DNA from: Weizmannia acidilactici
GTDB taxonomy: Bacteria > Bacillota > Bacilli > Bacillales > Bacillaceae_C
Assembly: GCF_008974225.1 (NCBI RefSeq)
Contig: NZ_BKZR01000001.1
Span: forward strand, 1 to 64,000
Direction: 5' to 3'
Length of the DNA stretch: 64,000 bases
A program made the translations under genes and the position numbers. The notes under the pieces were generated by a model, which was given only the letters and a program-made list of their open reading frames with translations, was not told the DNA's origin and ran no database searches. Each line of letters starts with the position of its first letter. Position 1 is the first letter of the stretch. Below, piece by piece: positions 51,580 to 60,369 of the stretch.

Positions 51580-51795
51580 GTGATTGAAGTGACAAAATTA
51601 AACGGCAGGGCATTTTTGATTAACGCTCTCTTAATCGAAACCGTCGAAAGTATGCCGGATACAAAGATTACCTTAACAAACGGCCATTCTTACATTGTGA
51701 AAGAATCAAGCAAAGAAGTTGAACATAAAATCACCGCATTTTACCGGTCCGTTTCTTTGCTTGGAAGAAATACCGGGGAGGTGGGGCCGGAATGA
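51580..51795 (+). CDS. swrD: SwrD / FlbD family flagellar power protein
   Basis: A 71-residue FlbD-family protein (MIEVTKLNGRAFLINALLIE start, ITLTNGHSYIVKES centre). In B. subtilis SwrD raises flagellar motor power and is needed for swarming. The GTG at 51580 has no visible ribosome-binding site and follows a strong hairpin; it overlaps fliL (ATGA). Translation is probably weak or coupled to flgE, 38 bases upstream. Confidence 0.9.
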   Translation: MIEVTKLNGRAFLINALLIETVESMPDTKITLTNGHSYIVKESSKEVEHKITAFYRSVSLLGRNTGEVGPE

Positions 51796-52214
51796 ATAAA
51801 ATGGTGCGTATCATGCTGGTAATGATGTCCGTCATATTACTCGCAGGCATTATTGCCATCATTGTCATTTATAAATCGAATCAGGCAACGCAAGCAACAT
51901 CGCCAAGTATTGATGATGTTGTAAACTCTTCGGTTGATATCGATACGATGACAACCAATTTAAAGGATAACCATATTGTCCAAATCGCACTCAAAATTGA
52001 AGGAAACGATAAAAAGGCAAAAGAAGAACTGACAAAAAGGGATTTTCAAATCAAAGACATTATGATTGATGAACTTTCCAGCATGACGATGCAGGATCTG
52101 CAGGGCGTCCAGGGGAAAGAAAAATTTAAAACCGATTTAAAAAACCGGTTAAATAAAATCATGCAGGATGGCCAAGTTGTAAATGTCTACATTACTTCTT
52201 ACGTCATCCAATAA
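51792..52214 (+). CDS. fliL: flagellar basal-body-associated protein FliL
   Basis: The 140-residue single-pass protein (membrane helix 7-27) forms rings around stator units and supports torque. The outside domain ends VVNVYITSYVIQ as in the family. GAGGTGGGG precedes ATG 51792, within swrD. Confidence 0.92.
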   Translation: MNKMVRIMLVMMSVILLAGIIAIIVIYKSNQATQATSPSIDDVVNSSVDIDTMTTNLKDNHIVQIALKIEGNDKKAKEELTKRDFQIKDIMIDELSSMTMQDLQGVQGKEKFKTDLKNRLNKIMQDGQVVNVYITSYVIQ

Positions 52215-52300
52215 TGCCAGGCCGGCGTCTGTGCAGGAAACAAGGGGCCGTTCAATATCCCGGTTCGGCGCCTGTGTTTTTAAAGGAGGGAGGGTGAGTT

Positions 52301-53299
52301 TTGCCAGAGGAGATTTTATCGCAGTCTGAAATCGATGCGCTGCTATCCGCATTGTCAACGGGCGAGATGAAGGCCGAAGAAATTAAAAAAGAAGAGACAC
52401 AGAAAGTCAAAGTATATGATTTCAAACGGGCGCTCCGCTTTTCAAAAGACCAGATCAGAAGCCTGACAAGAATACATGAAAATTTCGCGAGGATCTTGAC
52501 GACTTTCCTGTCCGCCCAGCTCCGGACATATGTGCAAATTACAGTGGCATCGGCCGACCAGATTCCGTATGAAGAGTTTATCCGGTCCATTCCAAAAATG
52601 ACCATTTTGACGGTTTATGACGTTCCGCCGCTAGAGGGCAGTATCATTATGGAAATCAATCCGAATATCGCTTATACCATGATGGATCGGATGTTGGGGG
52701 GCTACGGGGACAGCATTAATAAAATCGAAAAGCTCACCGAAATTGAGAAAAAGCTTATGACAAGGATTTTTGAACAGATGATCGACCAGTTGAGGGAAGC
52801 ATGGAGTGAAATTGTGGACATCTCCCCCTTTTTATCGGAATTGGAAGTGAACCCGCAATTTCTGCAAATGATTTCCCCAAATGAAACCGTGGTGGTGATT
52901 TCCCTTAATACAACGATCGGGGATACAAGCGGCATGATTAATTTGTGCCTGCCACAAGTCGTACTGGATCCGATGATGCCAAAACTGTCCGGGCATTACT
53001 GGATGCAGCAGAACGATAAACAGGCGGATCCGGAGAATATCCGGCTGCTGGAAGAAGGAATTAAAGACGCGAAAGTCCCGCTTGCCGTGGAGCTCGGTAC
53101 GACAACAATTAAAATAGAAGATTTTCTGAATTTGGAGATTGGCGATTGTATCCGATTAAACCAAACAATTGAAGAGCCCTTAGTCGTTAAAGTCGATAAA
53201 ATCCCGAAATTTCTCGGACAGCCGGGCAAATCAGGCTCGAAAATGGCTGTCCAGATCATGGACATCATAGAGGAAGGGGAAGTAGAAAAGTATGAGTGA
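52301..53299 (+). CDS. fliM: flagellar motor switch protein FliM
   Basis: The 332-residue C-ring protein. The N-terminal LSQSEIDALLSAL peptide binds phosphorylated CheY; the middle CheC-like domain begins near 45; the C-terminal SpoA/SpoA-like domain (VELGTTTIKIEDFLNLEIGD) binds FliY. TTG 52301 follows AAAGGAGGGAGGGTGA. It overlaps fliY by eight bases. Confidence 0.95.
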   Translation: MPEEILSQSEIDALLSALSTGEMKAEEIKKEETQKVKVYDFKRALRFSKDQIRSLTRIHENFARILTTFLSAQLRTYVQITVASADQIPYEEFIRSIPKMTILTVYDVPPLEGSIIMEINPNIAYTMMDRMLGGYGDSINKIEKLTEIEKKLMTRIFEQMIDQLREAWSEIVDISPFLSELEVNPQFLQMISPNETVVVISLNTTIGDTSGMINLCLPQVVLDPMMPKLSGHYWMQQNDKQADPENIRLLEEGIKDAKVPLAVELGTTTIKIEDFLNLEIGDCIRLNQTIEEPLVVKVDKIPKFLGQPGKSGSKMAVQIMDIIEEGEVEKYE

Positions 53300-54410
53300 T
53301 ATGCTATCTCAAGAGGAAATCGATGCCCTTCTAAATGGCAATGCCAGTCTGGAAGATACAAGCGCCGCAAAATCCCTGGATGTTGGAGATTATTTGGATT
53401 CAATGGAAAAGGATGCGCTCGGGGAAATCGGAAATATTTCTTTCGGAAGCTCCGCGACAGCATTGTCCACATTGCTTTCACAAAAAGTTGAAATTACGAC
53501 GCCGGAAGTGAGCATAGTCCGGCACGATAATCTGGCGGATGAATTCCCGCATCCGTATGTTGCGATTCAAGTGAAATATACAGAAGGCTTTTCCGGGATT
53601 AATGTGCTTGTCATTAAACAGTCGGATGCGGCGATTATTGCGGATCTAATGCTGGGGGGCACAGGGGAAAATCCAAGCAGCGACCTTGATGAAATCCATT
53701 TAAGTGCGGTCCAGGAAGCGATGAATCAAATGATGGGTTCCGCCGCGACTTCAATGTCAACGATTTTCAACAAAAGGATCGATATCTCCCCGCCGACGGT
53801 ATCGGTTTTAAATATTTTGGAAGGGGAAGGAACGGACAAGCTTCCGGATCAGGATCTGCTTGTCAAAGTATCTTTCAGGATTATGATCGGATCTTTAATT
53901 GATTCGCAAATTATGCAGCTTTTGCCGCTTACATTCGCGAAAAAACTTGCCCATGACCTCATTCAGCCAGACGATATAGCCGGAGGCAACGGGCAGGAGG
54001 AAAAACGCGGGGAAGAAGCCGGTACAGGTCATGTCCATTCTCCCGTTCAGGAGGCAGATGCCAATAAAGACAGCATAAAGCAGGAAACGTACCAAAATGT
54101 GCAGCCTGCTGTATTTACAAGTTTTGAAGAAACAGAGCCGCATATTGAAACGAAAAACCTTGATATGCTGCTTGATATTCCGCTGCAGGTTACGGTCGAG
54201 CTGGGGAGAACATCCAAAACAGTGAGGGAAATTTTGGAAATGGGTCCGGGCTCAATCATTGAACTGGACAAGCTTGCAGGGGAACCTGTCGATATTCTCA
54301 TTAACCATCAATTAATCGCCATCGGGGAAGTTGTCGTGATTGATGAAAACTTCGGTGTGCGTGTGACAGACATTGTAAGCCAGAAAGACAGGCTAAAAAA
54401 ATTGAAATAA
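53292..54410 (+). CDS. fliY: flagellar switch phosphatase FliY
   Basis: The 372-residue switch component also removes phosphate from CheY. N-terminal MSDMLSQEEIDALLNG resembles the FliM CheY-binding peptide. The CheC-like domain has both active-site blocks, each of the S/D-x3-E-x2-N-x22-P type (LGEIGNISFG and SAVQEAMNQMMG). The C-terminal SpoA domain (LQVTVELGRTSKTVREILEMG split) corresponds to FliN. A charged linker (about 230-280) joins them. Confidence 0.95.
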   Translation: MSDMLSQEEIDALLNGNASLEDTSAAKSLDVGDYLDSMEKDALGEIGNISFGSSATALSTLLSQKVEITTPEVSIVRHDNLADEFPHPYVAIQVKYTEGFSGINVLVIKQSDAAIIADLMLGGTGENPSSDLDEIHLSAVQEAMNQMMGSAATSMSTIFNKRIDISPPTVSVLNILEGEGTDKLPDQDLLVKVSFRIMIGSLIDSQIMQLLPLTFAKKLAHDLIQPDDIAGGNGQEEKRGEEAGTGHVHSPVQEADANKDSIKQETYQNVQPAVFTSFEETEPHIETKNLDMLLDIPLQVTVELGRTSKTVREILEMGPGSIIELDKLAGEPVDILINHQLIAIGEVVVIDENFGVRVTDIVSQKDRLKKLK

Positions 54411-54426
54411 TGGGGGAGACGACGAT

Positions 54427-54789
54427 ATGGCAAATAAAATTTTAATTGTAGACGACGCCGCATTTATGCGCATGATGATTAAAGATATTTTGACGAAAAA
54501 TGGATACGAGGTTGTCGCTGAAGCAGCTGATGGCGCCCAGGCGATCGAAAAATACCGGGAATACCGCCCCGATCTCGTCACAATGGATATCACCATGCCG
54601 GAAGTGGATGGTATCAGCGCACTGAAGGAAATTAAAAAAATCGATCCGAACGCAAAAGTCATCATGTGTTCGGCAATGGGGCAGCAGGCGATGGTCATTG
54701 ACGCCATCCAGGCGGGCGCAAAAGACTTTATCGTAAAACCGTTCCAGGCTGACCGCGTCATTGAAGCAATTCAAAAAACATTGAGTTAA
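54427..54789 (+). CDS. cheY: chemotaxis response regulator CheY
   Basis: The 120-residue receiver domain with acidic pocket D9/D10, phosphorylation site D54 (VTMDITMPEVDG), and K104 in FIVKPF. Phosphorylated by CheA, in Bacillus it promotes counterclockwise rotation through FliM. ATG 54427 follows GGGGGAGACGA. Confidence 0.97.
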   Translation: MANKILIVDDAAFMRMMIKDILTKNGYEVVAEAADGAQAIEKYREYRPDLVTMDITMPEVDGISALKEIKKIDPNAKVIMCSAMGQQAMVIDAIQAGAKDFIVKPFQADRVIEAIQKTLS

Positions 54790-54812
54790 ACCGGCAAGAA
54801 GGTGACAACAGT

Positions 54813-55496
54813 TTGCAAAGCCAATTCAGTAAAGGACTAACGTTTCTGGGCGTTCTCCTGTATTTATTATACGGGCTGTATACGCCCGGCTATGCCCATG
54901 CCGCTTCCTTTAACGGAAATGTAAAAGAATGCATTGAAAATCCGAAACAATGCGAAAAACAACAAACGGACGCAAAAACATCATCCAAACAGTCCGGCAG
55001 CGGATCAGAATCGGCGAGCCCGGTGGTAACGATTTGGGATATTGCCAGGATGATTTTCGCACTTATCTTTGTCATTTGTTTATTATATGTTGTTTTAAAG
55101 TTTATAAACAAAAGAAGCCGATCCTATCAAAACAGCAAACTGATCCAGAACTTTGGAGGAACGCCTTTGGGCGGCAATAAATCCCTGCAAGTCGTAAAAG
55201 CGGGGCGCAGGATTTTGATTTTGGGCGTAGGTGAGGATGTGCATCTCATAAAAGAAATCGACGACCAGGAAGAGGTCAAGACTTTTGTCGACCAATACAA
55301 TCAAAAATTGGAACAGACTTTGGAGCCGAGGGATGTGGCCACAAAGCTTCTGAATTATTTGAAAAACATGCAGAAAACGACAAAAGTGCAGACGCCATTC
55401 GGGGAATTGCTGAAATCGCAAATCCTTGCCATGAAGCAGGAGCGGGCGGCGGCGATGAAAGAGCTGGAACTAAAGGAGAAACGGAAAGATGAATGA
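54813..55496 (+). CDS. fliO: flagellar export gate assembly protein FliO (FliZ)
   Basis: A 227-residue membrane protein that helps build the FliP ring. A signal peptide (cleavage likely at AHA/A near 30) precedes an outer segment with a short Cys pair (C40, C47), one membrane helix (77-97) and a cytoplasmic beta domain with LGGNKSLQVVKAGRRILILGV. The start is TTG 54813 after AAGAAGGTGA. The signal peptide form matches B. subtilis FliZ rather than short proteobacterial FliO. Confidence 0.9.
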   Translation: MQSQFSKGLTFLGVLLYLLYGLYTPGYAHAASFNGNVKECIENPKQCEKQQTDAKTSSKQSGSGSESASPVVTIWDIARMIFALIFVICLLYVVLKFINKRSRSYQNSKLIQNFGGTPLGGNKSLQVVKAGRRILILGVGEDVHLIKEIDDQEEVKTFVDQYNQKLEQTLEPRDVATKLLNYLKNMQKTTKVQTPFGELLKSQILAMKQERAAAMKELELKEKRKDE

Positions 55497-56154
55497 TTTG
55501 ATGAACGCGTTGAGCAGCACTTCGGGGGACACGGTTTCCGTCTCCGTCAAAATCCTTTTATTGATGACCGTTCTTTCATTGGCACCGAGCATTCTGATAT
55601 TGTTGACTTCATTTACGCGTATTGTCATTGTGCTGTCTTTTGTCCGGAGTTCGCTCGGCATGCAGACCGCCCCGCCGAACCAGATCATCATCGGGCTGGC
55701 GCTGTTTTTGACTTTTTTCATCATGGCTCCGACGTTTTCGCAGGTGAATAAAGAAGCCCTTACGCCGTTGTTTAAGGATAAAATAACGCTTGAGGAGGCG
55801 TACGACAAAGCGCAGGTGCCGTTTAAGGAATTTATGGCAAAACAGACCCGGCAGAAAGATCTGCAGCTGTTTTTGGATTATGCGCACGAGAAACAGCCAA
55901 AGTCGGTGCAGGATATCCCGATTACGACACTTGTTCCGGCTTTTGCCATCAGCGAGCTGAAAACGGCTTTTCAAATGGGGTTTATGATTTTTATCCCGTT
56001 TTTGGTGATCGATATGGTTGTGGCAAGTGTGCTGATGTCGATGGGGATGATGATGCTGCCGCCGGTTACCATCTCGCTTCCCTTTAAAATTTTGTTGTTT
56101 GTTCTTGTTGACGGCTGGTATCTCGTTGTGAAGTCGCTGCTTGAAAGTTTTTAA
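55489..56154 (+). CDS. fliP: flagellar export gate protein FliP
   Basis: The 221-residue core export gate protein with four hydrophobic helices; FTRIVIVLSFVRSSLGMQTAPPNQIIIGLALFLTFF (in pieces, 42-78) and FMIFIPFLVIDMVVASVLMSMGMMMLPP are diagnostic. ATG 55489 overlaps the end of fliO and follows AAAGGAG. No clear cleaved signal peptide. Confidence 0.96.
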   Translation: MNDLMNALSSTSGDTVSVSVKILLLMTVLSLAPSILILLTSFTRIVIVLSFVRSSLGMQTAPPNQIIIGLALFLTFFIMAPTFSQVNKEALTPLFKDKITLEEAYDKAQVPFKEFMAKQTRQKDLQLFLDYAHEKQPKSVQDIPITTLVPAFAISELKTAFQMGFMIFIPFLVIDMVVASVLMSMGMMMLPPVTISLPFKILLFVLVDGWYLVVKSLLESF

Positions 56155-56168
56155 AGAAGGTGAATCAT

Positions 56169-56438
56169 TTGAGTGAGGAAATGGTCATTTCGTTGGCTGA
56201 AAAAGGCGTCATGGTGACATTATTGGTCTGTGGGCCGCTGCTTTTGATCGCGCTTGTTGTCGGGGTGATCGTCAGCGTGTTCCAGGCTGCTACGCAAATC
56301 CAGGAACAAACATTGGCATTTATCCCGAAAATTGTAGCGGTGCTGCTTGGCCTGATTTTATTGGGCCCTTGGATGCTGAGCCATATGCTTTCATACACGA
56401 AAGAAATTTTCACGAATTTAACCCAGTATATAGGTTAA
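56169..56438 (+). CDS. fliQ: flagellar export gate protein FliQ
   Basis: The 89-residue two-helix gate protein with VSVFQAATQIQEQTLAFIPKI, the family core. TTG 56169 gives exactly the B. subtilis length and sits eight bases from AAAGAAGGTGA; GTG 56160 is inside that site. Confidence 0.95.
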   Translation: MSEEMVISLAEKGVMVTLLVCGPLLLIALVVGVIVSVFQAATQIQEQTLAFIPKIVAVLLGLILLGPWMLSHMLSYTKEIFTNLTQYIG

Positions 56439-56441
56439 AAG

Positions 56442-57221
56442 ATGAACGAACTGATTCCGTCATTCAGCATCTTTTTGCTCGTCTTGGTCAGGGTGACGAC
56501 ATTCTTCATCATGATGCCTTTGTTTTCCAACCGGAGCGTGCCTGCGCCGTTTCGGATCGGTCTCGGCTTTTTCATGTCGCTTATCATAGCTTATACGATC
56601 CACGTCCGGCCGTTTGACTTTTATGGATCCTATTTTCTGCTGATTATAAAAGAAGCGCTCGTCGGTTTGCTGATCGGCTTTGCCGCTTATTTGGTTATCT
56701 CAGCCATCCAAATGGCCGGCACATTTATTGATTTTCAAATGGGATTTTCGCTGGCCAATGTGATTGACCCGCATACAGCGGCGCAGACGTCGCTTACCAG
56801 TCAATATTTATACAGTTTTGCACTGCTGCTCCTTCTTTCCTTAAATGGCCATCATTTAATTTTGGACGGCATTTATTACAGTTATCAGTTTATTCCGATT
56901 GACCAGCCTTGGATCCATCTGGGCTCTGCCAATCTTGCAAAATATTTGGCGCTTTTGCTGGCGCGGATTTTCTTGATCGCTTTTCAAATGTCAGCGCCGG
57001 TTGTCGCGATTCTCTTTTTGGTGGATGTTGCGTTTGGGATTGTGGCTAGGACTGTTCCGCAGCTGAATATTTTTGTGGCCGGTTTTCCGGTTAAGATCGC
57101 CGTTGGTTTTATTGTTATGGCTGCCACAATGGGCACAGTATATATCGTCGTGGAGCATTTGTTTGAAACGATGTTTTACACAATGCGCAATGTGATGGAG
57201 CTTTTGGGGGGATCTGCTTGA
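56442..57221 (+). CDS. fliR: flagellar export gate protein FliR
   Basis: The 259-residue polytopic gate protein (about six hydrophobic stretches) that completes the FliPQR channel. QMAGTFIDFQMGFSLANVIDP is family-typical. ATG 56442 follows AGGTTAAAAG. It overlaps flhB (TTGA). Confidence 0.95.
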   Translation: MNELIPSFSIFLLVLVRVTTFFIMMPLFSNRSVPAPFRIGLGFFMSLIIAYTIHVRPFDFYGSYFLLIIKEALVGLLIGFAAYLVISAIQMAGTFIDFQMGFSLANVIDPHTAAQTSLTSQYLYSFALLLLLSLNGHHLILDGIYYSYQFIPIDQPWIHLGSANLAKYLALLLARIFLIAFQMSAPVVAILFLVDVAFGIVARTVPQLNIFVAGFPVKIAVGFIVMAATMGTVYIVVEHLFETMFYTMRNVMELLGGSA

Positions 57222-58300
57222 ATTACCTCTGGCTGGATTTGCAGTTTTTTGCCGGTGAAAAAACAGAAAAAGCAACGCCAAAAAAACGGCGGGAAGCTCG
57301 GAAAAAAGGGCAGGCGGCGAAAAGCCAGGATGTGATAACGGCCATCAGCCTGCTCGCGGTGTTTCTGTTTTTATCTTTCGGTGCATCTTCTATCGGCGGC
57401 CCAATGATGGAACTTCTCCATTATTCGTTTACAAAATATATGCTGCAGGATGTTACTGAGCAAAGCATCCGCAAAATTTTCACAGAGATCGTAAAACAAA
57501 TGGCTGCAATGCTTTTACCAATTATGGGGGTGGCGATGCTTGCCGGCGCTATCGGCAGCCTGGCACAGACTGGAATCCTTTTTACCGGAGAAGGACTGAG
57601 GCCAAACTTAAACAAAATCAATCCGGTTGCCGGCCTAAAGAGGATTTTTTCCATCCGGGCGCTTGTGGAATTATTAAAGTCGATTTTAAAAATGACTGTA
57701 ATTGGGATTGTCGTCTTTGCCGTGCTGTGGATGAACATCTCGGAAGTTTCCGGGCTGCCGTTCAAGAGCGCGGGTGCAGCCTTGCAGTCCGTTGGGCATT
57801 TGACGCTTTCCATCGGCATCATCGCATCCATCGCTTTATTTGCGCTTGCCATTCTTGATTATTTGTACCAGCGCTTTGATTTTGAAAAAAATATCCGGAT
57901 GTCAAAGCAGGAAATAAAGGAAGAATTTAAAACGACGGAAGGGGATCCGCTCATCAAATCAAAAATCCGGCAAAGGCAAAGGGAAATGGCGATGAGAAGG
58001 ATGATGCAGGAAGTGCCGAATGCCGATGTCGTGATCACGAACCCGACCCATTTTGCCGTCTGCTTGCAATACGATGAAACGAAAAGCGATGCGCCCGTTG
58101 TGATTGCAAAAGGGGCGGATTTCCTGGCGCAAAAAATCAAGTCGATTGCAAAGGAACATGACATTGTCATGATGGAGAACCGCCCGCTGGCGAGGGCATT
58201 GTATGCGGAGGTTGAAGTGGGCGATGCGATCCCGGAACAGTTTTTCAAGGCTGTCGCCGAAATTTTGGCTTATGTTTATAAAATCAAGCATAAAATTTAA
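57218..58300 (+). CDS. flhB: flagellar export switch protein FlhB
   Basis: The 360-residue membrane protein autocleaves at N275-P276-T277-H278 (VVITNPTHFAV) to change export specificity from hook to filament. Four membrane helices occupy about 40-205; EKTEKATPKKRREARKKGQ is the typical N-terminus. The start is TTG 57218 overlapping fliR, behind GGGGGGA. Its C-terminal part resembles ylqH. Confidence 0.96.
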   Translation: MNYLWLDLQFFAGEKTEKATPKKRREARKKGQAAKSQDVITAISLLAVFLFLSFGASSIGGPMMELLHYSFTKYMLQDVTEQSIRKIFTEIVKQMAAMLLPIMGVAMLAGAIGSLAQTGILFTGEGLRPNLNKINPVAGLKRIFSIRALVELLKSILKMTVIGIVVFAVLWMNISEVSGLPFKSAGAALQSVGHLTLSIGIIASIALFALAILDYLYQRFDFEKNIRMSKQEIKEEFKTTEGDPLIKSKIRQRQREMAMRRMMQEVPNADVVITNPTHFAVCLQYDETKSDAPVVIAKGADFLAQKIKSIAKEHDIVMMENRPLARALYAEVEVGDAIPEQFFKAVAEILAYVYKIKHKI

Positions 58301-58329
58301 GTTTTTGCATGCTAGTTAGGAGAGAAAAA

Positions 58330-60369
58330 ATGATGGGTGCAAGAGACCTACCCGTGGTCGCCGGCGTTATTTTAATTGTCACGATGCTGATCATTCCGTT
58401 TCCGACATGGGCATTAAGCTTTTTAATCATATGCAATATTTCTCTTGCATTATTGGTCCTCTTAATCTCAATGAATATGAAAGAGGCGCTCCAGTTTTCT
58501 GTCTTTCCGTCATTACTTTTGATTTTGACGCTATTCCGGCTTGGGTTGAACATTTCAACAACCCGTTCGATCCTGTCAAAGGGGAATGCCGGCGGGGTCA
58601 TTGAAACATTTGGGTCATTTGTTGTAGGCGGAAATATCGTTGTCGGGCTTGTCGTCTTTTTAATTTTGATCATTATCCAATTTATCGTCATCACAAGAGG
58701 CGCCGAGCGGGTCGCCGAAGTGGCGGCGCGTTTTACGCTTGATGCGATGCCGGGTAAACAAATGAGCATTGATGCAGACCTGAATGCAGGCATGATCTCG
58801 GACCAGGAAGCGCGCGCCCGCAGGGAAAAGGTCAGCAGGGAAGCGGATTTTTACGGAGCAATGGACGGTGCCAGCAAATTTGTAAAAGGTGATGCGATCG
58901 CCAGCATCATCATCGTTTTAATCAATTTAATTTTCGGGATTATTATCGGGATGACACAGCTCGGCCTTTCCATCAGCGATGCCGCCAGCCAGTTTTCGCT
59001 GATGACGGTTGGCGACGGAATTGTAAGCCAAATTCCGGCACTACTAATCTCGACAGCAACCGGCATTGTGGTGACAAGGGCGGCTTCAGAAGGCAATCTT
59101 GGCCAGGATGTCATGGCGCAGATGCTGGCCTACCCGAAGATGCTGTATGTTGCGGGGGGAACCATTTTTCTGCTCGGGCTTTTTACGCCGATTAACGATT
59201 TTTTAACCATTCCTGTCGCAGCCGCCCTTGCTTTCGGAGGATACCGGCTCCAAAAAATACCGGATAAAGCGGGACAAGAAAGCGTTGAAGGGGCGGAAGA
59301 GCTGCAAACAGAAGAATTGAAAAGTCCTGAGAGTGTCATGAGTTTGCTTGATATTGACCCGATTGAATTCGAGTTTGGCTACGGGCTCATCCCGCTTGTG
59401 GACGTCAACCAGGGAGGGGATCTGCTTGACAGGATTGTCATGATCCGCCGTCAGCTTGCCATTGAGCTCGGGATTGTCATCCCGGTTGTGCGGATCCGCG
59501 ACAATATCCAGCTTCAACCGAATGAATACCACTTGAAAATAAACGGGAATGTACTTGCAAAAGGAGAAATATTGCTTGACCATTATTTGGCGATGGCACC
59601 CGGCGAGGATGACGGCGCCATTGAAGGGATTGATACGGTGGAACCGGCATTCGGAATGCCAGCAAAATGGATTACGGAAGACCAAAAAGAACAGGCGGAG
59701 ATGATGGGCTACACCGTGGTAGATCCGCCGAGCGTTGTATCCACCCATATTACCGAGACGATCCGGCAGAACGCCCACGAACTGCTTGGAAGGCAGGAAA
59801 CAAAAGCCCTTGTGGAACATTTGAAAAAATCCTATCCGGTGTTAGTGGAGGAAGTCACGCCTAATCCGCTGTCGATCGGCGATATCCAAAAAGTTTTGGC
59901 AAAGCTGTTAAAAGAGAATGTTTCCATCCGCAAACTGCCGGTGATCTTTGAAACGCTGGCCGACTATGGTAAATTAACAACAGATACTGATCTGCTGACG
60001 GAATATGCCCGCCAAAGCTTGGCAAGGCAAATTACGGAGCAGTATGCAGCGGGCGGGCAGAATTTAAAAGTGATCACTGTATCGGGAAAAGTGGAAAAGC
60101 TCATTGCGGACGGCGTCCAGCATACGGAACACGGCAATTATCTTTCCATAGACCCGGCTGTCTCGCAAAAAATTGTTCAGTCAGTTACACAGCAGGTGGA
60201 GCGGGTATCCCTCACAGGAAGCGCGCCGGTTATTCTTTGTTCGCCTGCAGTCCGCATGTATTTGCGGCAAATGATAGAAAGATATTTTCCGCAGGTTCCG
60301 GTACTTTCCTATAATGAACTCGAAGCAAATGTTGAAGTACAAAGCGTAGGGTTGGTGAACATTGAATGA
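58330..60369 (+). CDS. flhA: flagellar export protein FlhA
   Basis: The 679-residue export platform protein. About eight membrane helices (1-310), the FHIPEP-type loop RFTLDAMPGKQMSIDADLNAGMI (split), and a large cytoplasmic domain (about 340-679) that docks chaperone-substrate complexes. ATG 58330 follows AGGAGAG; ATG 58309 in frame is before the ribosome-binding site and rejected. It overlaps flhF by ATGA. Confidence 0.95.
   Translation: MMGARDLPVVAGVILIVTMLIIPFPTWALSFLIICNISLALLVLLISMNMKEALQFSVFPSLLLILTLFRLGLNISTTRSILSKGNAGGVIETFGSFVVGGNIVVGLVVFLILIIIQFIVITRGAERVAEVAARFTLDAMPGKQMSIDADLNAGMISDQEARARREKVSREADFYGAMDGASKFVKGDAIASIIIVLINLIFGIIIGMTQLGLSISDAASQFSLMTVGDGIVSQIPALLISTATGIVVTRAASEGNLGQDVMAQMLAYPKMLYVAGGTIFLLGLFTPINDFLTIPVAAALAFGGYRLQKIPDKAGQESVEGAEELQTEELKSPESVMSLLDIDPIEFEFGYGLIPLVDVNQGGDLLDRIVMIRRQLAIELGIVIPVVRIRDNIQLQPNEYHLKINGNVLAKGEILLDHYLAMAPGEDDGAIEGIDTVEPAFGMPAKWITEDQKEQAEMMGYTVVDPPSVVSTHITETIRQNAHELLGRQETKALVEHLKKSYPVLVEEVTPNPLSIGDIQKVLAKLLKENVSIRKLPVIFETLADYGKLTTDTDLLTEYARQSLARQITEQYAAGGQNLKVITVSGKVEKLIADGVQHTEHGNYLSIDPAVSQKIVQSVTQQVERVSLTGSAPVILCSPAVRMYLRQMIERYFPQVPVLSYNELEANVEVQSVGLVNIE

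Noticed and set aside
52215..52300. Hairpin with T5 between fliL and fliM as a terminator or attenuator
   Set aside because: Only about six base pairs with a mismatch form over a long loop; the T-run is part of the fliM leader.
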